From contig JAPTYO010000001.1 of assembly GCA_036873135.1 (NCBI GenBank), forward strand, positions 39,084,774-39,148,773: DNA of 64,000 bases. The letters run 5' to 3'. Source of the stretch: Clarkia xantiana subsp. parviflora. Its lineage: Eukaryota > Streptophyta > Magnoliopsida > Myrtales > Onagraceae. Within the stretch, counting starts at the first letter, position 1; the number at the start of each line of letters is the position of its first letter. This document shows, one piece after another, positions 1-12,073 of this stretch. Under the pieces are notes generated by a model, which was not told the origin of the DNA, ran no database searches, and was given only the letters and a program-made list of their open reading frames with translations. Both the position numbers and the translations under genes were made by a program.

Positions 1-1411
1 GGACCGCTTTTGATCGGCAATAAGAGCATTGAAGCGAAATTCGAGGAAATGAACCAAGACGGGGGTTCGAGTTCGAGTGAACGCCATGAATGCTTGAAAT
101 GGCTCGACTCGAAGGAACCCGACTCGGTGATCTACGTTTGCTTTGGGAGCACGACCAACTTTCATGCCGATCAACTGCGTCGAATTGCGGTGGGGCTCAA
201 AGCTTCGGGGCACCGGTTTGTTTGGGTGGTGAAGAAGGATGAAAATGTAGACCAAGGGGCAGAGGAATGGCTTCCTCAAGGGTATAATCCTATATCTAAT
301 TAAATAGTTATAACTTTTTTATGAATAATTCTCAACCCGATGCTCCTAAACATGCACAAAGGAATGATTGCCCCATTGTTCCCCTCCTAAGTTTAAATCA
401 TACAAGCTGAATTGTAAACTATTCTCTACAATTCAGCTTGTCTGGCGTAAGCTTCGGAGGGAGATCGGCGTGCCAATCCCGGCCCGTAGCTTTGTATAGG
501 TTTAGGAGTATTGGGTCGAGCACAAATTCACCTCAATAAATCAAAATTCAACAAACATCATACTACGAGTGTTGTCCTCTTGATATGGTCCACTGGAATC
601 ACCCAGTGGGAAAAAAAAAACTATACGTGACTTTAATTTTTTTTGCCACAAAAAAGAATGAGCTAATAGTGGCAAACTAGATCATCTTGTCTGTTAAACT
701 CAACTATACCCGCCTTCTCATTTCCCTGAGGTGTGACCCGTTTTTTAAACAAGTTACCGTGAGGTGACGCCTCTGAGGAGTTTCGAACCTGTGACTTCAA
801 AATTAAACCATATAAGAGTAAACGTACTTAACTACTAGACCACCACTATTGAATACCATACGTACTAAGGATTAAAGTCTTTCAACTTTCAAGTACCTAA
901 GTTTAAACATTACGATAACTTGGTACCAGAATTTTCCTTTTTCAACATTTGGTTGTTGTTACAAAATTTCAGGTACGAGGAAAAAATGAAGGAGACTGGC
1001 ATAATCGTACGAGGGTGGGCACCTCAAGTGTCAATTTTAGAACACAAAGCAGTTGGAAGTTTCGTAACGCACTGTGGGTGGAACTCGACACTCGAAGGTG
1101 TCTCGGCCGGTGTGAGCATGGTGACATGGCCAGTGGCGGCAGAGCAATTTTACAACGAGCAACTGTTGACTGAAGTGCTTAAGATCGGGGTCCCGGTCGG
1201 TGCGAAAAAATGGACGAGGATGTTTGGTGATGAGGTGGACAGTGAAATGGTGGAGAAGGCGGTGAAGAGAGTAATGGTGGAGAAGGAGATAAGAGTAAAG
1301 GCAAGGGAGCTTTCGGAGATGGCTAAGAACGCAGTTCAAGAAGGCGGTTCTTCTTATTTAGCTTTGAGTTCGTTACTTGAGGAGTTGGCAAGTAAAAGAA
1401 CGAGCATTTAG
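1..1411 (+). CDS. UDP-glycosyltransferase A (UGT73-like), 5' part outside window
   Basis: This is the C-terminal part of a plant family 1 glycosyltransferase, a cytosolic enzyme that moves sugar from a UDP-sugar to a small hydrophobic acceptor. Two exons are visible: 1-281, entered in frame at the window edge, and 973-1411, ending in TAG. The intron 282-972 has a GT donor and a TTTCAG acceptor and splits a Gly codon after WLPQG. The second exon holds the whole PSPG donor-binding motif, from WAPQVSILEHKAVG through [10 protein letters not shown] to AAEQ. The closing Gln is the residue usually tied to UDP-glucose use. The protein is nearly the same as gene B just downstream, so the pair looks like a recent tandem duplication. 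The closest family known to me is UGT73 (scopoletin glucosyltransferase type). The acceptor cannot be read from sequence. The exon boundaries match genes B and C, which supports the model. Confidence 0.9.
632..848 (-). mobile_element. tRNA-derived SINE-like insertion in intron of UGT A
   Basis: Read on the minus strand, 848 to about 770 looks like the head of a plant SINE. It has an A-box-like TGGTCTAGTAGTTAAGT and, about 40 bases on, a B-box-like GGTTCGAAACTCC, the two internal RNA polymerase III promoter blocks. An A-rich tail on that strand near 641-633 may mark the 3' end. No clear target-site duplication was found and the body is unclassified, so the far boundary is approximate. Confidence 0.55.
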
Positions 1412-2015
1412 CTAGCTAATTATAAAATATATGGTGTAGGTGTTTAATGCTTATTTTCTTAATTAGTGGTTAGATTTGATTATGTGAATGAAAAATAAAT
1501 ATATTCAACACTTTATCTCTTGCGGATGGTACTAGTACTTAGTACTTAGATAATTGTCAGCTCAAGTTTTATTTATGGATAAATTGTTAGTTAATCTTAC
1601 CAAATATTTCTTTAACCTGAACATAATTGATTGCATGAGTTGCACGTGATTAAAGAAAAACCGAGAACTTACTTAAAATTACTAAATTAACTCTACACAT
1701 TTAGTCATTCATAAACATCAACATAACTGAAACTAAATCATGTAATATGGAACAACGCTTCATTTATTAACGAGATAACTAGATATCAGAGTTCAGTCTC
1801 ACTATTGACTTATATTTCTTTAGTTTAATAAGGTGCGAGTGGGGAAATTCTTCATTTTGCTTTAAAAATATTATATACAAGTCATCAACTGAGAAATTAT
1901 ACTGGGTATACATTTCTTTTGTTTAAAAAAATATATATATAATAGCCAACTCAAATACTCAATGCATCTGTGATCGTCATTGCTGACTCTATCAGACTCC
2001 AATTGGAAAGTAGTA

Positions 2016-2058
<43 letters not shown>

Positions 2059-2141
2059 CTAGATCATCGGCAAAACTGGATAATCTCTCTCAAAGTCAAC
2101 TGCAGTTCATAATAGTTATCTTGTGAAGAAGAAGAAGAAGC
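1412..2141. other. intergenic region UGT A to UGT B
   Basis: This AT-rich spacer carries the 3' flank of UGT A and the promoter side of UGT B. A G-box core CACGTG lies at 1643-1648 and an uninterrupted AT dinucleotide run at 2021-2057. No other gene is visible. The start codon of gene B follows a purine-rich GAAGAAGAAGAAG leader. Confidence 0.6.
2021..2057. repeat. (AT)n microsatellite
   Basis: This is a pure AT dinucleotide run of about 37 bases, some 85 bases upstream of the UGT B start codon. It is likely to vary in length between individuals. Confidence 0.9.
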
Positions 2142-5100
2142 ATGGGCGATAAGAAGCTCCATATCTTCTTTTTCCCATTCATGGCGCCAGGCCACTCCAT
2201 CCCCATGGCCGACATGGCCAAACTCTTCGCCATGAGAGGCGCCAAGTCCACCGTCATCGTCACCCCCTTAGACGCCACCGCCGTTTACCGATCGATTGAC
2301 AAAACCCAGAAGCTCGGATTCGACATACACATGGCAACCATCCATTTACCACTAGAAGAGGTAAGTATAAAAAATAATATTTTGGGATGATAATATTTTT
2401 AGAATATATTTTATACTTTCAAAATATTTATTTTACTAAACTTTCAATAATTAATCTTAATCTCCGAAAAAGATTAAAATTGATTCAAAAGTGCACGTGC
2501 ACTTTTCTATTTACTAAATATTTGCGTGTTTTTAATTCTTTCAAAATATGAGCAGGTATCATGCACTTAATACATCTATAATATATATAAATTTGTAAGG
2601 TATTAAAGTGCGTAGATTCAAATCTGATTGACGAATTTTAAAAATGCAAGACATTTATCTGTCAATTAGATAGATATTGTTCTCCAACAATTATAATGGT
2701 AGACAAATCTTGTATATTGAGTTAATTGTGGCACAAATTCAACACAATCAATCAGAACATACTCTTATGCCGTATTAAATTTTACTTTAGCCGAATTAAA
2801 TTCAACGGGCCAACATATTATAACTATATATACAAACATGGGTAAATTTTAACACTTACCCCTAATTTGAGAGACTTGTTTTAATTTTCCGGCCACCGGT
2901 AACAGGTCGGCCTGCCGGAAAACTTCGAGTTCAAGCACCTCAAATCTTCAAAATCTCCGGACATGCGCTTGAAGTTCATGGCGGCGGTTCGGCTCCTAGA
3001 CCAACCGCTAGAGAGGCTAATTGATGAGCTCCGCCCTGATGCTGTGGTGGTCGATGGGTTCCTTCCTTGGACGACCACCGTCGCTGCAAAGTTCGGTTTG
3101 CCACGGCTCGTCTTCCACGGGACCGGCTTTTTCCCACTCGGGATCTCACACGTCGTGGTACATGATCGACCGTTCGATAATGTTTCGGATGATTCGGAAC
3201 CCTTTGTGGTCCCAAATTTTCCAGGTACTATCACTTGCATGATATTTTTTCGTGATTAAACACTAAATTTTTGTAAATTATTAGATAATTGAGCTCGAAC
3301 CTGATCTTCTATCAAAATATTTTCATCGCTAATTCAGATACTCCATTATGTAGAACTATCACGGGTTTAATCAAGTCGAGTCGAGTTGAGTCGAGTCGAG
3401 TATCTATTAAGCTCGTCTCGACTCATTTTACTCGAGATCGAACTCGATCGAGCCTAAATTCTAGAAACTCGAACTCGATTCGCTGCTATATCGACGAGTG
3501 CGAGTTCGGCTCGCCAAGCTTAAAATTGTTCAATTAAATCATGAGAGTTCAAACTCAACTCGATTAGATTTTTGACTAGAACTTGAACTGAATATATATA
3601 TATATATATTATGTAAAACTCGACTAAATCGACTCGTAAAGGTAAAATAGAAAAGTAGGAATAGGCAACAAAACCAGGTCCGGCCAGAGCGGTCCGAAAC
3701 AGGTCCAGTCCGGACCGGTTCCAAACAGACTAGGTTTTAAAGTGGAGAATCAGACCAAACCCGTTAGTATATTTCTAAAGAAACCGAATTTAATCTGGAC
3801 TAGACTGTTTTCGACCGATTTTTTTTTACTGGATCGGACCAGACCGGTTTTGGATTGTTTTTTTTATTTTATTTTAGTGTAAATCTGTATATAAAAACGG
3901 TCATGGATCGAACAATAGTGCTTTTTACAAAACCGTCCATAACCGGTATAGGTTTTCTGGTTTAAACCTTAGTCAATATTTAATATGAACTGGAACGGGC
4001 CGCTTAGATGTCCAATCCCTACCAAAAAAAAAAAACTCGATTAGGCTTACGAGTCACTCGAGTCGAATACCAGTTAACTAGTACTTGATATTAGAAAAAA
4101 CTCGACTCGAAATATAGCGAATCGAACACAATATATATTTATTTTTTTTGCAAATTTTGTGAACTAATTAATTCTGTCATATTATTGTTCAAAAACCAGG
4201 TAACATAACCCTAACAAGAGCTAAAGTACCCGAGTTTCTACGACAAGAAACACAGTTCACAAAATTCTACATCGAGGCAAAGGAATCCGAGCTTACATCG
4301 TACGGAGTCATCGTAAACAGCTTCTACGAGCTCGAGTCGGTTTTTGCCGACCACTACAGCGAGGCGTTCGGGATAAAATCGTGGGGGATCGGGCCGCTTT
4401 TGATAGCCAACAAAAGCATTGAAGAGAAACTCGATGGGGGTTCGGGTTCGATTGATGGCTATGAATGCTTGAAATGGCTCGACTCGAAGGAACCCGACTC
4501 GGTGATCTACGTTTGCTTCGGGAGCATGACTAACTTTCATGGCGGTCAACTCCGTGAAATCGCGGCGGGGCTTGAAGCTTCGGGGCACCGGTTTGTTTGG
4601 GTGGTGAAGAAGGATGAAAATGTAGAACAAGGGGCAGAGGAATGGCTTCCTCAAGGGTAAGTAAACTTATTTATTATTTCTAATCTAAAGATTTATAATT
4701 TTGCAATCTAATCTAAACAAGTATAATTATGCTCGATTATGTCAGATAATTAAACATTCTAAACCGGTATTTTTGGATTTAAAATTAATTCTAGAATTTT
4801 TCAATTTCCTAGTAATTCGTCACTGTGGCATAATTAGTAATTCAGAGATTTAAAATCTACCAGAAAATTACTCACAAAATGCATGCTAATAAAATTATCA
4901 TTGTCGTTAAATTATGCCATGTAGGTTATGACTAGTTATATAAATAACACTTATCGATTATAGAGTTTTTATCCTAAAATGCATATTTTTATGCTACGTA
5001 GCGCATCCCTCGTTTTTTAACTTTAAGACTCTCCTATAAAGTCTATAAATACTTTTATTATAAAGTCTAAATATAAATACTTTTATCTATTAAATATATA

Positions 5101-5999
5101 GAATATTATATATTCCAACTGTTATTTAATTATAAATATTTTACGATAATCTGAGTTACAAACAATTCTTTTTAGTAAAAATATTTAAATTCACATATGA
5201 TGAATTACAAATCAAAATATTTACATTCACATGTGAAATTTATTTCTAATTTACGTGTGTTACTATTACAAATTAATAAAAAAAAAAACACGCACACGTA
5301 TTATTTTAACATATTAATTTAAAAATAAATTCAGACACAAAAGCACTAGTCAATAACATGATCAGTTTTCATTTAACAAAATCTTACAAAATGCGTAGTA
5401 ATATTAATATGAACTATTGCACTCATCTAGATTTTGGCTAATATACATGTCTTCGTTCGATACACACCATCTAGGGATCAAAATCATTCTTCAAGTACCC
5501 GAGTTAAAATATTTGAACATATTAGTACCCGAAATTTTCATTACTCTCACAATTTTTCAGGTATGAGGAAAGAATGAAGGAAACAGGTATAATCATACGA
5601 GGGTGGGCACCTCAAGTATCAATTCTAGAGCACAAAGCAATCGGAAGTTTCGTAACGCACTGCGGATGGAACTCAACACTTGAAGCGATCTCAGCCGGAG
5701 TAAGCATGGTGACATGGCCCGTGGCGGCCGAGCAATTTTACAACGAGAAACTTTTGACCGAAGTGCTTAAGATCGGGGTCCCGGTCGGTGCAAAAAAATG
5801 GACGAGGATCGTCGGCGACGAGGTGGGGAGTGAAATGGTGGAGAAGGCAGTGAAGAGAGTAATGGTGGAGAAGGAGATGAGAGTGAAGGTAAAGGAGCTT
5901 TCGGAGATGGCTAAAAACGCAGTTCAAGAAGACGGTTCTTCTTATTTAGCTTTGAGTTCTTTACTTGAGGAGTTGTCAAATAAAAGAATGAGCATTTAG
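2142..5999 (+). CDS. UDP-glycosyltransferase B (UGT73-like), four exons
   Basis: Complete family 1 glycosyltransferase, predicted 477 aa, the normal length for plant UGTs. Exons: 2142-2360, 2906-3224, 4200-4656, 5561-5999. All introns are GT-AG with phases 0, 1 and 2. The N-terminal acceptor half starts MGDKKLHIFFFPFMAPGH, with the likely catalytic His at residue 18. An Asp near residue 123 in VVVDGFLPW fits the usual His-Asp pair. The C-terminal half holds the PSPG motif, from WAPQVSILEHKAIG to AAEQ, including HCGWNS. The motif has GVSMVTWP where most UGTs have GVPMxTWP, a trait shared with A and C. The closing Gln suggests UDP-glucose as donor. Intron 2 (975 bp) is swollen by a CGAG-rich repeat with a MITE nested inside. 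The acceptor is probably a phenolic such as a coumarin or flavonoid, by family only. Confidence 0.93.
3363..4140. repeat. CGAG-rich repeat in UGT B intron 2, split by a nested MITE
   Basis: Both 3369-3650 and 4034-4130 are dominated by TCGAGTCGAG/CTCGACTCG words. The same vocabulary makes up the repeats at 20620-21560 and 44630-45127. The two parts are separated by the GGTCCGG-rich element at 3656-4021, which suggests that element landed inside an older CGAG-type element. The ends are approximate and no target duplication was identified. Confidence 0.6.
3656..4021. mobile_element. hAT-like MITE (GGTCCGG/ACCGG-rich family), diverged
   Basis: The ends read TAGGAATAGGCA and, on the other strand, TAGGGATTGGACA, an imperfect terminal inverted repeat. 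The interior is packed with GGTCCGG and ACCGGT words as in the better preserved element at 13158-13690. No convincing 8-bp target duplication remains. It lies inside intron 2 of UGT B. Confidence 0.55.
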
Positions 6000-8389
6000 C
6001 GTCGTTAAGTTTTGATTTAGGCATTGTCGGTTAGTTGTGTTGTCAATTGCATGTATTGGTGATGAAAGTAATGATATCATGTCTTTTAATATAGTTTTGT
6101 GACGCTTGCTGCAAGCGTCGTAATGTTTTTCGCGGCGGTGATCAGAAATGACGTATGTATTTGCCTTTATAAAAGCGTCGCTAGTTTCATGACGATGCAT
6201 TTTGTTAGAATTGACGTGTTATTTTAATCAAATTGTATTTGGGCTAGTTTTTTGGATTATTCTTTTAAAGGCCAATTTTTTTAGATTAAGCTCAACTCTT
6301 TGTATAGCCCAATTTTGGGTGAATGTGAAATTGTGGAGGTTTTTTGTACCACATCGAATACAATTCACCTCTCCTCCTCCATTCTCATCTCCTATATAAA
6401 TGAGTCTTCTAATTCTCTTCTATGCACTTAGAAAATGTGATCTCTTCCTTTTGGTTGAGTATCCAATATTTTTTAAATCCATATTTTTGGAATCCAAGTT
6501 ATATTTTCTCCTCCTCTGTTCTTCGTGTTGATGAATTGCAGAGTTCTTCCTAGGTTGATTTCGACTTATGTCGTGTTCGACCTTTCTAGTTATTTTTTTT
6601 ATCTCTAGCCGTTGTCGTCGGCTTTCTTGTCCTTTGTTTGAGTTCAAGTATTGAGTTTGGTTCGGTCGAGCGTGTTGCGTGCATAACACAATTTGATGAC
6701 ACTGTTGAATCATGGGAGGTGACCGCCCTATGTTTAAACCTCCTTTGCATAACCCGAGGGTGAGGTGGGGCGAAATTGCCTTAAGGAGACTGTGATCTGC
6801 ACGAGACTCAGTATAAAAAATACGTATTCGTTTTTGTGTCGATTTTACGTATAATTTTGGATTAGCATATTTCTTGCATGATAATTGGAATAATAAGTAA
6901 TTACTTGTAAATATCCGAAATTTGACTAAGTGCGTTTTAATCATTGAATTTTAGAATATTGCATTTTGGTCCTCGAACTTTATAAATTTGTATATTTACC
7001 ATCATTATTTTCAACACATTTTTGCGTCGCAATAAATCATTTATATTGTTATGAGAAGCTAGTTTTCTTATGGTGTTAGTAGTTTTGAGTTCGAGTTGGT
7101 AAGTAAAACAATGAGTATATAAAAGCACATCAACTTGTATTAATAGCATGAGTTGTAAAACTAAAGTGTTAATTTGATGGTGTAAAATGAATGAAAAAAA
7201 TTAATGGGGAGTTTGCTTAGGCATCGAGAATTTCCGAGAAAAGGTATAAACACGTAGATATGCACCGAACTAGTGTTCGTAAGCCAGTTACTATCTAGCT
7301 AGCTATAGCAATTGCAAGGTGAGTGAATTAGACACTATTTAAGACAAGTTACTCTAATGGAAGCCGAAAGTGATGGCTAGAAAAACACAAATAAATTAAT
7401 GATGAGACCCTATTTGGTCTATCCTCCTCAGATCCTTGTACTAAGGCTTATGTCAGAAGAAATGTATTTATCAATAACACATCATAAGCCATTTATGACA
7501 ATCGATAATGGTGGTCTAGTAGTTGAAAGTGTTCACTCCTATACGTTTTGGTTACGCGATCAGTTGTTATAGGAGAAATTGAGAAGCGAGCTTAATCCCA
7601 CTACATAAACTCAATAAAATTTCTTACTAAAATCAATTGGTGATAGTTAAGAGTAATTTATTATGTTTATATAGTGTTCCAACTCTTTTAACTATCTGAC
7701 GTGGTATTTTTTTTTCTCACTTGTCACCTTAATTACAATCTCCCCTTTATGTTATTTTGATCCGGAAATCTACTTTTTACGACACCAAACTTTCACGCCG
7801 GGACCCTACAATGTCTACAAGTTTACCGGTTCCGTGCATATGTAGTTTTTTCAAACCAGTCTCCGAACCGCCACGTCATGCCCGAATCATCTTTTCCCAT
7901 GGTCAAACCTTCATGTACATTATGCCATTACCGGGGCTCAACACTTTGTGCCTTCTCGAATCGAGACACCAGCTTCGATACCAGTTGTTATGCAAGAAAC
8001 TGGAGATCTAACTCAGACCCACTGAGGTGACTTGATTAAAATCATTTTCTTGAGGAAATGAAGACTTTGGGCAAAATTGACCGATATTTTAACTATACTA
8101 AACTATTGTTGGTGCTATATGTTTACGGACCAGTGTATGCGTTGTTTGTTCAAATGTTGGATATGTTCACAAATGAAAATGAGAATCTGAATTTTACGTA
8201 GCGGAATTGACTTAGCGTCATCACTATTAACCCATTCCCTTTTTAAAGAAAAAAAAAACCATTATTGATTGAAATACAATATATGTCATACCTTTACAAA
8301 TTATATATACTCTGCAAATTCCTCTCTAAATCTCTATCTTCAACCATCTAGAGCTTCTTGTGAACAAAACTATATTTCCATTTCCAACA
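6000..8389. other. intergenic region UGT B to UGT C, repeat remnants
   Basis: No gene is supported. A perfect 8-bp stem hairpin, GACGCTTGCTGCAAGCGTC, sits at 6101-6119 with related GTCGCTAG/CATGACG words nearby, as in subterminal repeats of some DNA transposons. A CTCCTATATAAATGAG box near 6390 follows a CT-rich stretch and looks like a promoter or LTR remnant. At about 7507-7530 a GGTGGTCTAGTAGTTGAAAGTG string resembles a SINE A-box. The stretch 7757-8011 is open in one frame but resembles no protein. The last 150 bases are the promoter and leader of UGT C. Confidence 0.5.
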
Positions 8390-11224
8390 ATGTCCGACGA
8401 CAAACTCCACATCTTCCTCTTCCCATACATGGCCATGGGCCACGTCATTCCGATGGTAGACATAGCCAAGCTCTTCGCCATGAAAGGAACCAAGACCACC
8501 CTCCTCATCACCCCGACGAACGTACCCTTCGCTACACGATCAATCGAAAGAACCCAGAAGCTCGGGTTCGACATCAATGTCGTTACCGTCAAAACGCCAT
8601 TTGAAGAGGTAATAATTTCCGCACATATCTTCGATTCTTGTGCTTCGTTTGTTAAAAATCAGGAACGAAGCCAGAAATTTATGTCAGATAATTTTTTTTA
8701 AAAAATTATAGGGTAAATATATAAAATTCTAAAAAGGTTAAATTGACAAATAATTACATATTTTATATCTAAAGTTGTGATCACGGTCAAGACAGGTGGG
8801 TTTACCGGAAGACTCCGACAACTTTATTAACATTGTTAAGTCGCCGGAAAATCGGGAGAAGTTCCGGAAAGCGTTGAGGATGCTTGACGAACCGCTTGAG
8901 AGGCTGATCGAAGAGCACCGACCCGATTGTCTGGTCGCTGACGTGTTCATGCCGTGGGCGAACACTGTCGCTCCGAAGATCCCGAAGCTCATGTTTCACG
9001 GTAGCGGCTACTTCGCGAGCTGTCTAGCCGATTTGAAGCTCCATTGGCCGCACGGAAAAGTCTCGGATGATTCCGACACTTTTTTGATCCCGGATTTCCC
9101 AGGTTTTCTCAAATGCTCGTAGTTTATATTTTTCGATAAATAACCATACAGCTAGCTGAACTTTTTTTCTTTTTGAAAATATATAATTAGATATTAAAAA
9201 AAAAAAAACCAAATAGCTAGTCAGACTTTCGTGAATAATCAATTAGGCAGATTCATTCAATTTGACGGAATTTATCACGTGCTAACCTTACAATTTTTTG
9301 AAATTTATCACGTGGTCGACTGGATTAACAATCTTTTTTTTTTAAATATATATAGGGCAAGTCACAATGACAAGAGAAGAAGTAGTAATTTGCATGGAAA
9401 ATGAAACCGAAAAGCTCCGAAAACTCAAAGAACAAATCGACGCCGAGCTTATGTCGTACGGAGTTGTCATGAACAGCTTCTACGAGCTCGAGCCGGCGTA
9501 TGTGGACCGACACAACAAGGTTCTTGGGAGAAGATCATGGGCAGTTGGTCCTGTCTCGGCTTGCAACAAGAGCATTGAAGACAAGCTCGAAAGAGTGAAC
9601 CGAACTGCCGGTTCGGTCGACGTGCACCATTGCTTGAAGTGGCTCGACTCGAAGAAACCCGGTTCGGTGATTTACGTAAGTTTCGGGAGTTTTGTTCGTT
9701 TCAATGCTCGTCAGCTCCGCGAGATCGCTTCGGGTCTTGAAGCTTCGGAGCAGCAGTTTGTTTGGGTGGCAAGCGAGGATGAGAGTGCTCAAGGAGAGGA
9801 ATGGCTACCTCAAGGGTAAATACCCTAACCTTCTATAACAATATATATAGCTTAAGGTTTGTTTATACAAAATATCATAACCGTATCATACTTTTTATTC
9901 ATATATATTTATTATACAAATTATACTTTTTATTCATATATATTATACAAATTACTTTTTTTTTGTTATAGTACGACCGCAAAAAAAAAAAAAAAAAAAA
10001 AAAACAGTTATAGTTATGGGTCTTGAAACCGTTGTTTTACATTTCCGGGTTGCTCTTCTTTATCTTTGTAATCATAACCATTACCGGTATAATAAAAAAA
10101 CACCGTACTTAATAAACCGTTATTTTACATAGGGAATTGCTCCCTCAACTTTTTTGAAGTGCAATTTTAATCATAAAAAATGTATTTTTTTTGTCAACTT
10201 GACCTTTAAAATTTTACGATTGTCCTCTTAAAAAATTTATATACTAATTTTTTTCTCTAACTCAATTCTTGCCCGCTGAACATCATTTCTGGCTTTGTCT
10301 TTGCCTATAACCATGCCGTAACTATATCCAAAACAATGGCTAGAGAACCGATACTAATACCATATAACCATAGCCCACCCCGTACTCATTATGGTGCAGT
10401 TAATCGCAATAAAAACAGTGAAAAGACAGTGATTAACGATTTTTCACTGCACCACTGCTAGCTCTAGCTCTAGCTATAATATTATATTATATATTAATGT
10501 TTTTTTTGTGTGTATTGTGAAGATACGAGGATAGAATGAAGGAGAAGGGTATACTAATAAAAGGGTGGGCACCCCAAGTACTCATTCTAGATCATGAAGC
10601 AGTTGGGAGTTTCGTGACCCACTGCGGATGGAACTCGACATTGGAAGGGATCACGGCAGGAGTGAGCATGGTGACATGGCCGATGATGGCCGAGCAGTAC
10701 GCTAATGAGAAATTCGTGACGCAAGTGCTTAAAATCGGGATTCCGGTGGGTAGAAAATATTCGTGGTTGCCGGTCTTGACGGGCGATGATCAGGTCAGAC
10801 ATATTGAACTAGTACAGAACGAGGGGAGAAATTGCTCCCCTCAACTTTTAAGATGTGCAATTTTTACCTTAAAATTTATAATTACTGTCAGTTTGACCCT
10901 TTAAAACCTTACATTTGCCACCCCTGATTATATATATATATATATTAATGTGCCTGCCTAACTCAATTGTTGCCTCCCATTGAAAAAAAAAAAAAAAATC
11001 TTCTGACTTCGTCTCTGAATTAGGTGATCACGAGTGAGATGGTTGAGATGGCGGTGAAGAAAGTAATGGCGGGCGAGGAGGCCGAGGAGATGAGGAGGAA
11101 AGCCAGGGAAATGTCTGAGATGGCTAAGAGGGCTGTTGAGGAAGGTGGTTCTTCTAACTTGGCTATGACTTCATTGCTCGAGGAGTTGAAATCTAAGAAG
11201 GGTGCTTCAAAATCTGATGTTTAG
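8390..11224 (+). CDS. UDP-glycosyltransferase C (UGT73-like), five exons
   Basis: Complete family 1 glycosyltransferase, predicted 485 aa. Exons: 8390-8608, 8796-9102, 9356-9815, 10523-10793, 11024-11224. The first three introns sit at the same positions and phases (0, 1, 2) as in gene B. The fourth (10794-11023, 230 bp, phase 0) lies in the C-terminal half and is absent from A and B. The start is taken at MSDDKLH to match gene B; an in-frame ATG 30 bases upstream would add ten residues. The likely catalytic His is residue 18 (MAMGH) and the likely Asp lies in [10 protein letters not shown]. The PSPG motif runs [14 protein letters not shown] to MAEQ with HCGWNS, and its closing Gln suggests UDP-glucose. 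It is clearly diverged from A and B and is probably the older member. The region after the PSPG motif ([14 protein letters not shown]) is longer than in B. Confidence 0.92.
10131..10281. repeat. short dispersed repeat, copy 1 (UGT C intron 3)
   Basis: The copy begins AGGGAATTGCTCCCTCAACT, carries GTGCAATTTT then a TTGACCTTTAAAATT block, and ends TAACTCAATTCTTGCC. The same blocks in the same order occur at 10821-10982 in the next intron. The family is unknown. Confidence 0.65.
10821..10982. repeat. short dispersed repeat, copy 2 (most of UGT C intron 4)
   Basis: The copy begins GAGGGGAGAAATTGCTCCCC, carries GTGCAATTTTTACC then TTTGACCCTTTAAAACC, and ends TAACTCAATTGTTGCC. It fills most of the 230-bp intron unique to gene C. 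Confidence 0.65.
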
Positions 11225-12073
11225 ATCCTTTTGTGATGGAAAATAAAAGTTGTGGGTGTATTCAATAAATTTTATATAAATGGATTTATGTGGAATTCAT
11301 AAATTTATCATTAAAAACCGGTTTAGACGAAATGAACTAAACATCTTACATAGATTACCACTTTAGAATTGGTTTTTTCGAATTTGTTCTAAATTGGTAC
11401 AGTAATTTTTAAACATATTTTAGTTAAGGTACAGTTCAGAACCATGTTCAGGACTGAACTTGTTAATGCTGTGATTTTTTATCATGCTTTACAAATACAA
11501 TGCTTGTATTTTTTTAGTACCATGAATAACTTAATTGTAATATAGGTAAAAATTTAAAAGCATTAAAAAAAATAGCTACCTATAGAATTTGCATCACCAT
11601 TACTAAAAGTCAATTTTCTTATATTCGTCTTTAAAGCAATAAAAATGTAAAATAATAATAATAATCATAAGGATGGTGCTGGATAGTAATGTAGAAAGAC
11701 CTGTTTATACCATAATTTTTCTCAATACTTGATTTACACTATAGGTAACCTTTGGGATAAGTTGCAACAAGAATTGGGTTTAAAGTTGCAATTTTGCCAA
11801 CATGTATAAGTATAATAAACTTAGAAATCACACCCTAAACTCTTTTAAACTACCAAAGCAAGTCCACCCATGAAGAAACTTCACCCTCTTTGATCATGAG
11901 GTGCATGGAGGCTACAACAACCCTTCACAATTTCAAAACCAACCACACTTACCATTAAAAATAGAAGCATGCATTATACGGGTACTGTCCTCCGGACGGA
12001 CAGGCATCACTAAGAAACCTCGCAAAAAAACATATCGTCAATATATAATCACATAAGTCTCTTCATCTCTACT
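11225..12073. other. intergenic region between convergent genes UGT C and IRX15-LIKE
   Basis: This AT-rich sequence holds the 3' flanks of two convergent genes. No further gene, RNA or clear repeat was seen. Confidence 0.6.

Noticed and set aside
720..848. Possible tRNA gene on the minus strand
   Set aside because: A-box and B-box words are present but no acceptor stem or cloverleaf could be drawn. A SINE head fits better.
7757..8011. 84-codon frame upstream of UGT C
   Set aside because: No family likeness and no partner exons, and it lies within repeat-like intergenic DNA.
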